Source: Pseudomonadota bacterium
GTDB taxonomy: Bacteria > Pseudomonadota > Alphaproteobacteria > Rhizobiales > Devosiaceae
Length of the DNA stretch: 64,000 nt
NCBI GenBank assembly: GCA_023388175.1
Contig: JAEWGT010000009.1
Location: forward strand, 310,001-374,000
Direction of reading: 5' to 3'
Below, piece by piece: positions 1 to 7,767 of this stretch. Below the pieces are notes generated by a model that had not been told where the DNA came from, searched no databases, and worked only from the letters and a program-made list of their open reading frames with translations. Within the stretch, counting starts at the first letter, position 1, and every line of letters begins with the position of its first letter. The translations under genes and the position numbers were made by a program.

Positions 1-735
1 AGACATGTAGGGCAACATGTCGACATCGCCGCGTTCGAAGGCCAGGAGCAGCGTATTGGCATCGGCGAAGGACTGCACATAGACCTCGTCGAGATAGGGT
101 TGGCCCTCGATGAAGAAGTCTTCGAACTTGTCGAGGCGGAAATACTCGCCCTGAACATATTCGCCGAGCTTGAACGGGCCCGAGCCGACCGGGGCCAGGT
201 TGGCCGGGTTGGTCTGGATGTCACCCTCGCCATAGATATGCTGGGGGATGATGGGCATGAGGGCGGGCGACATGGCCAAAAGCAGCGCTGGATGGGGATG
301 GGCCAGATTGATCACGACGGTGGTCGCATCGGGTGTGTCGACCGACTCCACCGGCGCCAGCATGGTCTGGAACGGATGATTGGCCTTGATGGTCTCGATG
401 GAGAATTTGACATCTTCCGACGTTACCGGCGTACCGTCGTGGAAGACCGCATTGTCGACCAGGTGAAGGGTCACGGTGAGGCCGTCTTCGGACACGTCCC
501 AGCTCTGGGCCAGATAGGGCTCTGGCTCCCAGCCGTCGCTATATTGCAGCGGGCTGGCAAAGATTTGCGTGCTGGGCAGGGCCGTGGCCACCCCGGACTG
601 GATGGCACCATTGAAGTGGCGCGGAATACCAACGGTTCCGATGACCAGCGTACCGCCGTCTTCAGGGGCGGCAAAGGCCGGCTGCAGGGCAGTCGACAGT
701 CCTAGTGCGAGAGACAGCGCAGCGAGGATCCTCAT
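1..735 (-). CDS. ABC transporter substrate-binding protein, family 5 (peptide/opine type), partial
   Basis: Reading the minus strand from the ATG at 735 gives an open frame of 245 codons that runs off the left edge, so the C-terminus is missing. The N-terminus is a signal peptide (MRILAALSLALGLSTALQPA, with cleavage likely soon after). The mature part has the family 5 pattern: YSDGWEPEPYLAQSW, then LVDNAVFHDGTPVTSEDVKF, and later PVGSGPFKLGEY. These are the usual landmarks of periplasmic oligopeptide, dipeptide, nickel or opine binding proteins. It follows the TauE-like gene by 46 bases on the same strand. Its permease and ATPase genes would lie to the left, outside the window. The substrate cannot be told from sequence. 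Confidence 0.9.
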   Translation of the reverse strand, partial: MRILAALSLALGLSTALQPAFAAPEDGGTLVIGTVGIPRHFNGAIQSGVATALPSTQIFASPLQYSDGWEPEPYLAQSWDVSEDGLTVTLHLVDNAVFHDGTPVTSEDVKFSIETIKANHPFQTMLAPVESVDTPDATTVVINLAHPHPALLLAMSPALMPIIPQHIYGEGDIQTNPANLAPVGSGPFKLGEYVQGEYFRLDKFEDFFIEGQPYLDEVYVQSFADANTLLLAFERGDVDMLPYMS

Positions 736-781
736 GGGGACAGGCTCCAGTCTTTTGGGGTTTCGGGAGGAGGAGGAAGCA

Positions 782-1543
782 TCAGCCAAGCACGTCGAGC
801 AGGCCGCGAAGACCGCTGCTCAACGCCATGGCGATGAGTGAAAGGAGGGCGACCGGTTTGTAGGCCGTACCCGGCGCGCGGGCGAAAATGAGGCCGCCCA
901 GTGCGGTGCCGCCCAGCATGATCGGGATGGCCAGCACCGACAGCCAGAGCACCTGCATGTCGAGCAGATTGCCCAGGGCCAGGCCAGGCAGGGCGATGAG
1001 CGAGGTGATGAAGAAGAACACCATGAGCGAGGCGCGCGATATCGCGGCCGGCGTCGGGCCGGACAGATAGTAGGCGACCGCCGGCGGGCCAGGCATGGCC
1101 GCAAGGCCGCCGAACAGGCCCGCCAGCAGCCCGGTTGGCAAGGCGAGGCGCAGGTTGACAGGGCTGTCCGGGCGCACCTTGCGCAGCAGAAACAGCACGC
1201 CGATGACCACGATGGCCGCAATCGCAAGCCTGATTGTGGGCGCATCGAGATAGATCAGTCCGAAAAGCCCGACTGGCGTGCCGATCAGGGCGCCTGCCGA
1301 AAGGCGCTTGAGCCCCGGTGCGTCGAGTATGCCGCGCATCTGCACCGCATCCCGAACGCCCACCACGGCCTGCACCACGACCGCAATTGCTACCGCCTTG
1401 GCCGGATTGACGACCATGGATACCATCGGCACTGCAGCCAGTGCGAAGCCAAAGCCCGAAAAGCCGCGCAGCAGCGCTGCCAGCAGCACCGCGCCGCAGA
1501 ACAGCGTCAGGTTGAGGGGCGATAGTCCAAGCAGTTCGGTCAC
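782..1543 (-). CDS. TauE/SafE family anion exporter
   Basis: This is a 253-residue, very hydrophobic protein with about eight membrane segments. Near the N-terminus it has the glycine-rich RGFSGFGFALAAVP stretch that is typical of TauE/SafE proteins, and a related PTGLLAGLFGGLAAMPGPP repeat in the second half. The family exports or moves small anions such as sulfite, sulfoacetate or organic acids across the inner membrane. The start is a GTG. The codon just before it in frame is TGA, so no upstream start is possible, and no clear ribosome site is visible. It lies 24 bases after the aldehyde dehydrogenase stop, so the two are probably cotranscribed. A sulfonate-derived substrate is possible but is inference only. 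Confidence 0.85.
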   Translation of the reverse strand: MTELLGLSPLNLTLFCGAVLLAALLRGFSGFGFALAAVPMVSMVVNPAKAVAIAVVVQAVVGVRDAVQMRGILDAPGLKRLSAGALIGTPVGLFGLIYLDAPTIRLAIAAIVVIGVLFLLRKVRPDSPVNLRLALPTGLLAGLFGGLAAMPGPPAVAYYLSGPTPAAISRASLMVFFFITSLIALPGLALGNLLDMQVLWLSVLAIPIMLGGTALGGLIFARAPGTAYKPVALLSLIAMALSSGLRGLLDVLG

Positions 1544-1567
1544 TCAGGAGGGCTTTCATTGTCTTGC

Positions 1568-3100
1568 TCAGCCCATCGAGAAGGCGATTGTCTTCTTGCG
1601 GGTGAAGTGTTCCAGCATGGCTTCAAGCGAGGCTTCCTTGCCGAGGCCCGAGCGGCCGAAACCGCCATAGGACAGGTTGGGCTGGATGGTGAGGTTCTGG
1701 TTGACCTGGACATAGCCGGCATTCAGGCGCCCGGTGACGGCGAAGGCGGTGGCGATGTCGCGCGTCCAGACGGTGGCGGCGAGGCCGTAGCGCGTGCCAT
1801 TTGCAGCGGCGATGACCTCGTCGAGATCAGTCCAGGGCTGGATAACCGTGACCGGTCCGAAGATTTCCTCGGTGATGCAGGGATGGTCCTCGGGCAGGCC
1901 GGTGATCAGCGTGGGCTGGAGGAACAGCGCTGCGTTGAGCCCATCATCAGTGGGCAGAGTGCCGCACCGATATACGCTGGCGCCCGGCGAGGCTTCTGCG
2001 AGGCCAACAAAATGCTGGATACGCTCGGCCTGGACCCGGGAAATGATGGTGCCGATATCGGTGGCCTCGTCCAGCGGGTCGCCGATACGAAGGGTTGCAA
2101 GCCGTGCCTTGAGTCCGGAAAGAAATGGCTCGAACAGGTCGGCGTGTACATAGATGCGGCTTGAGGCCGTGCAGCTCTGCCCCTGGCGGGTGAAGCGCAT
2201 GCCGCTGACGGCGCCGTCAATGGCCCGGTCGAGATCGGCATCGGCGCAGACGATCATCGGGCTCTTGCCGCCCAGCTCCAGACTGACCGGGATGATGCGG
2301 CTGGCGGCCGTCTTGTAGATGATCTCGCCCACGTCTTCCGAGCCGGTGAAGGTGATCTTGGCGATATCGGGATGGGCCGTGAGCGGCGCCCCGCAATCCG
2401 GACCGTCCCCGCAGATGACATTGACCACGCCATCGGGCAGCACGCTGTCAAGGATGACGCCGGCGGCGATGGTGGCGAAGGGCGCTTCTTCGGCGGCCTT
2501 GACCACGACCGTATTGCCCGCGACCAGCGCCGGGCCGATCTTGAGCATCATCAGCACCAGCGGCACGTTCCAGGGCAGGATGGCGGCGACCACGCCGAGC
2601 GGTTCGCGCACCGTGGTGGCAAAGACCTTGGGGTCGAATGGCAGCGTCTCGCCCTTCAGCTCGCTGCCCAGCCCGCCATAGAATTCAAGCAGGTCGGCCG
2701 CGACGGCCAGTTCGCCCCTGCATTCGGTGCGGATGGCCTTGCCGGTTTCCATGGCCAGGAGCATGGCCAGCGTCTCGGCCTGTTCGGCCAGCTTGCGGCC
2801 GGCCTCGGCGACCATCTTGCCACGCTTGCGCGCCGGAAGAGCCGCCCAGCCGGGCTGCGCACCCTTGGCCGAGGCCACAGCTTCGTCGACATCATTGCGG
2901 TTGCTTGCGGCAGCAACGCCAAGCTCGCCCAGCGTGGCTGGATTGAGCACGACAATGCCCTCATCGGCCATGTCGGCTTTGACCAGGTCGCCATTGATCA
3001 GATTGCGACGATCCAGCGAGGCCAGCCATTGTGGCACAGTCTGGCGCAGCAGGTCCTTGGCGGACAGATTGGCGGCGATGGGCAGGAGCGGCTTGTTCAT
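1568..3100 (-). CDS. NAD(P)-dependent aldehyde dehydrogenase
   Basis: This is a 510-residue protein of normal length for the aldehyde dehydrogenase superfamily, which oxidises an aldehyde to the acid in the cytoplasm. The cofactor loop FTGSEDVGEII, the general-base segment VSLELGGKSPMIV with its glutamate, and the catalytic cysteine in RQGQSCTASSR are all present, and so is the late EEIFGPV motif. The protein should therefore be active. The start ATG at 3100 has GAGG about nine bases upstream. It sits between the CobW gene and the TauE-like exporter on the same strand, which suggests it handles an aldehyde made from the substrate of this cluster. The exact substrate is not readable. Confidence 0.92.
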   Translation of the reverse strand: MNKPLLPIAANLSAKDLLRQTVPQWLASLDRRNLINGDLVKADMADEGIVVLNPATLGELGVAAASNRNDVDEAVASAKGAQPGWAALPARKRGKMVAEAGRKLAEQAETLAMLLAMETGKAIRTECRGELAVAADLLEFYGGLGSELKGETLPFDPKVFATTVREPLGVVAAILPWNVPLVLMMLKIGPALVAGNTVVVKAAEEAPFATIAAGVILDSVLPDGVVNVICGDGPDCGAPLTAHPDIAKITFTGSEDVGEIIYKTAASRIIPVSLELGGKSPMIVCADADLDRAIDGAVSGMRFTRQGQSCTASSRIYVHADLFEPFLSGLKARLATLRIGDPLDEATDIGTIISRVQAERIQHFVGLAEASPGASVYRCGTLPTDDGLNAALFLQPTLITGLPEDHPCITEEIFGPVTVIQPWTDLDEVIAAANGTRYGLAATVWTRDIATAFAVTGRLNAGYVQVNQNLTIQPNLSYGGFGRSGLGKEASLEAMLEHFTRKKTIAFSMG

Positions 3101-3169
3101 GAGTTCGAGCCTCGGATTTCTCAGGCGCCGGGGACAGGTCCAGCGCGCGCATTTCGAAGGAGCCAGCGC

Positions 3170-4141
3170 TCACGCAGCTACAAGTGATTGAAGCGCATCA
3201 TGAATTTCTGGATCGGGCAGGCCGATGCCGACAAGAACTGTGTCTTCGACATTGGTATTGGCAGGCGCGATGCGGTAGCGGCCGGCGGTGTATTGGACCA
3301 GGAACGGCTGGGCGGAGCCGGCAAAGCGAACCCAGCCCTTCAGCCGCAGCAATGCGGCCGGAAGCGACGCCAGCGCGGCCTCGAAGCTGACGCGGTCAAG
3401 CGCCACCGGAGCGGGCGTCAGCCAGCGGGCAAATTGCCGCTCGTGATGAGGGGAATTGTCATGACCGTGCTGATGATCGTCATGGTCGCAACCGTCGTGG
3501 TCACAATGCTGGTGAGCCTGCTTTGTCGCCGCACCGGCTGGAGCCGGCGCCAGAGAGATGCCGCCGATCAGGTCGTCGGGCAGCACGGATTCGGTCGTAT
3601 GGGCCAGGCGCGCATTGGGGCGGATGCGGCGAACCGCACTTTCGGCGGCGGCCAGCTGGGCCGCGGTGGCGAGATCGAGCTTGTTCAGGACAATGAGGTC
3701 GGCATGGCCCAGCTGGCGCTCAAGCGTGTCGGAGAGCATCTCGTCGCGCAGGTGCCGGGCGAAATTGGCCGCGTCGACCAGGGTCACCACCAGTTCGAGA
3801 GACAGGCGCTTGTCGATGATTGCGAGCTCGGCAATGCGCCAGGGGTCCCCGACCCCGCTGCCCTCGATGATGACCGCATCGGGATGGGACTGCATGGCGG
3901 CGTCGAGCGCCGGACCCACACCATCGGACATCGAGCAGCAAATGCAGCCATTGCCCAATTGCTTGGTCAGCCCGTCCTCGCTCTCGATCAGCGCGGCATC
4001 GACGTTGACCGATCCGAAATCGTTGACGAGCACTGCATAGCGGCGGCCGCCGGTCTTGAGGATGTGATTGAGCAAAGTGGTCTTGCCGGCGCCCAGAAAG
4101 CCCCCCAAAACCATGACCGGAACGGTGTCGGACGATGTCAT
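3170..4141 (-). CDS. CobW/P47K (COG0523) GTPase, putative metal chaperone
   Basis: This G3E-family GTPase has 323 residues from the ATG at 4141, which has GGAG seven bases upstream; a longer frame to 4177 lacks such a site. The Walker A loop GGFLGAGKTTLLNH, the metal-binding GCICC motif, EGSGVGDPW and the guanine-specificity NKLDL are all in place. A histidine-rich linker follows at about residues 220-245 (HQHCDHDGCDHDDHQHGHD), then the CobW C-terminal domain. Proteins of this family load zinc, cobalt or other metals into client enzymes. The neighbouring YtcJ-like amidohydrolase is metal-dependent and is a plausible client, but this is inference. A terminator separates the two genes. Confidence 0.9.
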   Translation of the reverse strand: MTSSDTVPVMVLGGFLGAGKTTLLNHILKTGGRRYAVLVNDFGSVNVDAALIESEDGLTKQLGNGCICCSMSDGVGPALDAAMQSHPDAVIIEGSGVGDPWRIAELAIIDKRLSLELVVTLVDAANFARHLRDEMLSDTLERQLGHADLIVLNKLDLATAAQLAAAESAVRRIRPNARLAHTTESVLPDDLIGGISLAPAPAGAATKQAHQHCDHDGCDHDDHQHGHDNSPHHERQFARWLTPAPVALDRVSFEAALASLPAALLRLKGWVRFAGSAQPFLVQYTAGRYRIAPANTNVEDTVLVGIGLPDPEIHDALQSLVAA

Positions 4142-4159
4142 TTGCGGCTCCGTGAATGA

Positions 4160-4194
4160 GAAAAAGCCCCGGCACACATTTCTGGGCGCCGGGG
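4160..4194 (-). terminator. Rho-independent terminator after the amidohydrolase gene
   Basis: On the minus strand CCCCGGC (4194-4188) pairs with GCCGGGG (4173-4167) around a 14-base loop, followed by CTTTTTCTC. It lies seven bases past the amidohydrolase stop and just before the CobW start, so it should limit readthrough from one to the other. Confidence 0.75.
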
Positions 4195-4201
4195 AGTCCG
4201 G

Positions 4202-5851
4202 TCAGGCGCGCTGGGACTTGGCGCTCTGACGTGGAATGCCGGCGACGACGGTGCCCCAGACGGGCACGTCCTTGAGCGCCAGGGGCTCAACCGCGAACGG
4301 GTCCTGCTCAAGCACGGCGAAATCGGCATATTTTCCGATTTCGATACTGCCCACGAGGTGATCGACATTGAGCTGGAAGGCGGCGCCCATGGTGATGGCG
4401 TAAAGCGCCTGCTCGACCGTAATCTTCTCGGCTTCGCCCAAAACCCGGCCAGTAGCGGTCAGCCGGGTTACGGCGCACCATGCGGTAAAGAGCGGCGCCA
4501 GGGGGGTCACCGGCACGTCGGAATGGATGGCCAGCGGCACGCCGTGGCGCAGCGCCGTGCCGCAGGCATCCATGCGGTTGGCGCGGTCCGGCCCCATGGT
4601 CAGGGCATAGTGCTGATCGCCCCAGTAGTAGAGATGATTGGCGAAGAGATTGGCGCACAGCCCGAGAATTTTCATGCGCCGGAACTGTTCGTCATTCGCC
4701 ATCTGGCAATGCTGCAGCGTGTGGCGGTGATCGGCGCGCGGCGCCTCTTTCAGTGCCTGCTCGAAAGCATCGATAGCGAGTTCGGACGCCTGGTCGCCAT
4801 TGACATGCACATGCACCTGCGCGCCGGATTTATGGTAGGCGATGATGGATTCCCTGAGCTGTTCAGGCGGGGCATTCCAGATGCCATTGGGGGCGCCGTT
4901 GAAATAGCCGGGCCACTTGAGCCGTCCGGTAAAGCCTTGGATGGAGCCATCGGTCATCACCTTGACCAGATGCGGATACCATTTGGCATTGCCCTTTTCG
5001 CGCAGCATGGCGGCACGCTTGAGGCCATCTTCGAGACTGTGTGCCGCCGACCACATGGCCGTGACCACGCGCAGGTGGAATTCATCCTTTTCCGTTTCAG
5101 CTTCGAGAGTGGCGATGCCGGCATCGGTCAGCGGATTGCCCAGGTCGACGGCGGTGGTGACCCCGGCATTGCCGGCGGCCGCGGCATAGCGGTTGAGGGC
5201 GCGGGCATCGGTTGCGCCCAGCATATCCGCGCCGATCGCCTTGCGGGCGATGAACATGGCCGCCATTTCCTGCAATTCGCCGGTGGGCTCGCCATCCGGG
5301 CCCTTCATCACCCCTTCGACATTGGTGGCGCGGGTAATGCCTGCCAGTTTCATCAGCGCCGAATTGACGTTGATGAGGTGCCCCGAGGCATGCTGGATCA
5401 TGATCGGGCGAGTGGCCGAGACGGCATCGAGATCGGCGGCGACCATGCGCTGGTTGTCATAATAGATCGGGTCATATCCCCAGCAGACCAGGGGCTCGGC
5501 CGGGTCGGCCATGGCGGCATCCATGCTCTTGAGCGCGTCGATGACGGCCCCGACGGATTTGTAACCGCCGGCCATGGCGCCCTCGGGGTCGGTGCGCTCG
5601 AAATAGCCCAGGAACGCATTGTCCCAGACCCCGCCCTCCATGGCGTGCGAATGGGCTTCCACGAAGCCGGGCATCAGCACCTTGTCCCTGAACGTCTCGT
5701 CGAGGGTATAGGGGCCCCATTGGGCAAGCTCTTCCAGCGTGCCGACGCCCAGCACGCGTCCCTCGCGTACGGCCACATGGGTGGCCAGCGGCATGTTGAC
5801 ATTCATGGTGCGGATGGCCTTGGCCACAAAGACAGTGATCGGGGCAGACAT
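4202..5851 (-). CDS. YtcJ-like metal-dependent amidohydrolase
   Basis: This is a 549-residue member of the amidohydrolase superfamily, closest in layout to the YtcJ group. It has the N-terminal metal site HSH in VEAHSHAMEGG, the middle histidines in VHVHVNGDQ and HTLQHCQM, and the late aspartate in LAIHSDVPVTPLAPLF. The family hydrolyses C-N bonds in amides or cyclic ureas. I chose the ATG at 5851 because the protein then begins with the usual short beta-sandwich segment (APITVFVAKAIRTMN). A GTG at 5908 in frame would add 19 residues. The next gene upstream is a MocR regulator on the same strand, which may control it. The substrate is unknown. Confidence 0.85.
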   Translation of the reverse strand: MSAPITVFVAKAIRTMNVNMPLATHVAVREGRVLGVGTLEELAQWGPYTLDETFRDKVLMPGFVEAHSHAMEGGVWDNAFLGYFERTDPEGAMAGGYKSVGAVIDALKSMDAAMADPAEPLVCWGYDPIYYDNQRMVAADLDAVSATRPIMIQHASGHLINVNSALMKLAGITRATNVEGVMKGPDGEPTGELQEMAAMFIARKAIGADMLGATDARALNRYAAAAGNAGVTTAVDLGNPLTDAGIATLEAETEKDEFHLRVVTAMWSAAHSLEDGLKRAAMLREKGNAKWYPHLVKVMTDGSIQGFTGRLKWPGYFNGAPNGIWNAPPEQLRESIIAYHKSGAQVHVHVNGDQASELAIDAFEQALKEAPRADHRHTLQHCQMANDEQFRRMKILGLCANLFANHLYYWGDQHYALTMGPDRANRMDACGTALRHGVPLAIHSDVPVTPLAPLFTAWCAVTRLTATGRVLGEAEKITVEQALYAITMGAAFQLNVDHLVGSIEIGKYADFAVLEQDPFAVEPLALKDVPVWGTVVAGIPRQSAKSQRA

Positions 5852-5928
5852 GAGGACAACCTTTTTGGTGTTGGTTGCCCCGACCTTGGCGCAGGTGTCC
5901 TGTGCCACAATAGGACCAGTACCCCGAT

Positions 5929-7386
5929 TCAGATGGGGCCAGCATCCCCCCTGAGATTGGCGACGGCCACGGCCATGGCCTTGATGCCCGGCTCGATCAG
6001 CCGGACATCGATGGACGATATGCCCAGCCTGACATAGCGCCCCGCGTCGCGGGCGCTGACAAAGGGATCGCCGCTTTCGATCATCACCCCTTCATCGGCA
6101 CATAGCCGCAGCAGGCTACGACCATCGACATTGGCGGGGCATTTGAGCCAGACGCACGCGCCTTGGGTGGTATCGGGACGCTCGAAACCCGGCAGATAGT
6201 CGTCGAGGCAGCGCTCCAGCTCCGACCGGCGCTCGGCCAGGGTGGTGCGCAGGGTCCTGGCGAGACCACGATAATGGCCATCGGCCAGGAAGATGGCGGC
6301 GGTGCGCTGATTGTTGAGCGGGGCACTGCGATGCATGAGGCGGCGCAGGGCCTTGGCTTCGGCGATGACCGGTGCCGGCGCGACGAGGTAACCGAGGCGC
6401 ACACCGGGCGCGAGCACCTTGGACAGTGTGCCGAGATAAAGTACCCGGCCGTCATTATCCATGGATTTGAGCGCAGGCACACTGGGCCCGCTGGCGGTTT
6501 CGCCCTCATAGTCGTCTTCAACGATAATCGTATCGGTGCGGCGGGCGAAGTCGAGCAGTTCGCGGCGGCGCGATGGTGACATGGTCACCGTGGTCGGACA
6601 CTGGCAGGTGGGCGTCACCATGGCCAGGGTCAGCGACTTGGGCGCGCGTGACACGATGGCGCCCTCGGAATCGATGGGCAGGGGCCGCAGGGCGGCGCCG
6701 GCATTGAGGAAGATGTTTTTCGCATCCGGGTAACCGGGATCCTCGACACCCACTTCAAGTCCCGGGCGCAACAGCAATTGGGCGATCAGATAGATTCCGT
6801 GCTGGGCGCCGAGCGTGATCATCACTTCCTCGGGCCGGGCGAGAATGCCGCGGGCGGGCAGCAATTGGCGGCAGATCTGCTCGATGAACATGGGGTCGTC
6901 TTCCACGGCCCGGTCGGCAGCCCAATAGTCTATGGAGGCGCGGCCCAGAGCATCGCGCGAACAGGCCCGCCAGACACCGATGGGAAACAGCGTCGGATCG
7001 ACCTGGCCGTAGATGAAGGGATAGCGATAGCTCTGCCAGTTGGCAGGTTTCCTGATATGGCGCAGGGTTGACGGCGAGATGACGAACTTGCTGTTCCAGT
7101 CGATGCCATCGCTGGATTCGGTCATCGGAGCGGCCTCGTCGGAACGCTCGCCAACGAAGAAGCCGGTGCGCTCGCGGGCAATCAGATAGCCCTTGACCGC
7201 AAGGTCTTCATAGACGGCCGTGACGGTGTTGCGGCCAATGCCCAATTGCTGCGCCAGCGCCCGCGAGGGTGGCAATTTCTGTCCGGTCAACAGGCGGCGC
7301 TCGTCGATTGCTGCAACCAGAGCGTGCCTCAATTGCACCTGCAAGGTGCCTGCCGAAGGATCGAGGGAGATGGAGAGGTTGGGCAT
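5929..7386 (-). CDS. MocR/PdxR-family transcriptional regulator (GntR wHTH plus aminotransferase domain)
   Basis: This is a 485-residue regulator. Residues 1-75 form a GntR winged helix (LPPSRALAQQLGIGRNTVTA). Residues from about 110 to the end form a fold-type I aminotransferase domain. The PLP-binding lysine is intact in YLGTLSKVLAPGVRLGYL, and the usual NP-like loop is VTPTCQCPTTVTM. Such proteins sense PLP adducts of an amine or amino acid and control adjacent genes. I prefer the ATG at 7386; a TTG two codons earlier is also possible, and neither has a strong ribosome site. Being next to the amidohydrolase suggests it regulates that block. Confidence 0.9.
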   Translation of the reverse strand: MPNLSISLDPSAGTLQVQLRHALVAAIDERRLLTGQKLPPSRALAQQLGIGRNTVTAVYEDLAVKGYLIARERTGFFVGERSDEAAPMTESSDGIDWNSKFVISPSTLRHIRKPANWQSYRYPFIYGQVDPTLFPIGVWRACSRDALGRASIDYWAADRAVEDDPMFIEQICRQLLPARGILARPEEVMITLGAQHGIYLIAQLLLRPGLEVGVEDPGYPDAKNIFLNAGAALRPLPIDSEGAIVSRAPKSLTLAMVTPTCQCPTTVTMSPSRRRELLDFARRTDTIIVEDDYEGETASGPSVPALKSMDNDGRVLYLGTLSKVLAPGVRLGYLVAPAPVIAEAKALRRLMHRSAPLNNQRTAAIFLADGHYRGLARTLRTTLAERRSELERCLDDYLPGFERPDTTQGACVWLKCPANVDGRSLLRLCADEGVMIESGDPFVSARDAGRYVRLGISSIDVRLIEPGIKAMAVAVANLRGDAGPI

Positions 7387-7767
7387 GCCCAAGGTTCGCC
7401 CAAGGGAAAATTGCCGTCAAGATGGGCAAAAATTGAATCTGCTTAAAGTGCGCGCAAACACCGCAGGGGCTGAGCCTGCTTGGCCTTGGAAATGGGGTGT
7501 TGTCGGCAGTGCCATCCGGTCACGGTCAGAAGGACTGAAACGGTCAATCCTCTGCGGCATGCGCCTTGAGAGGTCACTATCGCCATATTGGTTTGTGGCA
7601 CGTTGAAGTGGAGCCAAGGAGGATTTGCGCGACCTCCCTGGCCCGTTCAAAGACGCCATCCAGGCTTTCGGTCCTGTTCTTCGATCCGCCGGGCCGCACG
7701 AGGCCCAGCCATCCGAAATCAGGCGGGACAGGCTTTGCCTGTCCCGGCCGGCCAGGGCCGACGACGC
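7387..7767. other. Intergenic region with one stem-loop, no gene seen
   Basis: About 380 bases lie between the MocR gene and the hydrolase-SnoaL gene. Short open frames here have no ribosome site and no recognisable composition. The only clear structure is a perfect 9-bp inverted repeat, GGGACAGGC (7725-7733) and GCCTGTCCC (7737-7745), with a three-base loop. It is 23 bases past the stop of the fusion gene on the minus strand. There is only a weak T-run beyond it, so it may be a weak terminator or a 3' stabilising hairpin. The rest presumably carries the MocR promoter. Confidence 0.5.

Noticed and set aside
4358..6037. 559-codon open frame on the plus strand
   Set aside because: It is antisense to the amidohydrolase and MocR genes, has no ribosome site, and its composition (rich in Gly, His, Arg) is typical of a GC-rich shadow frame.
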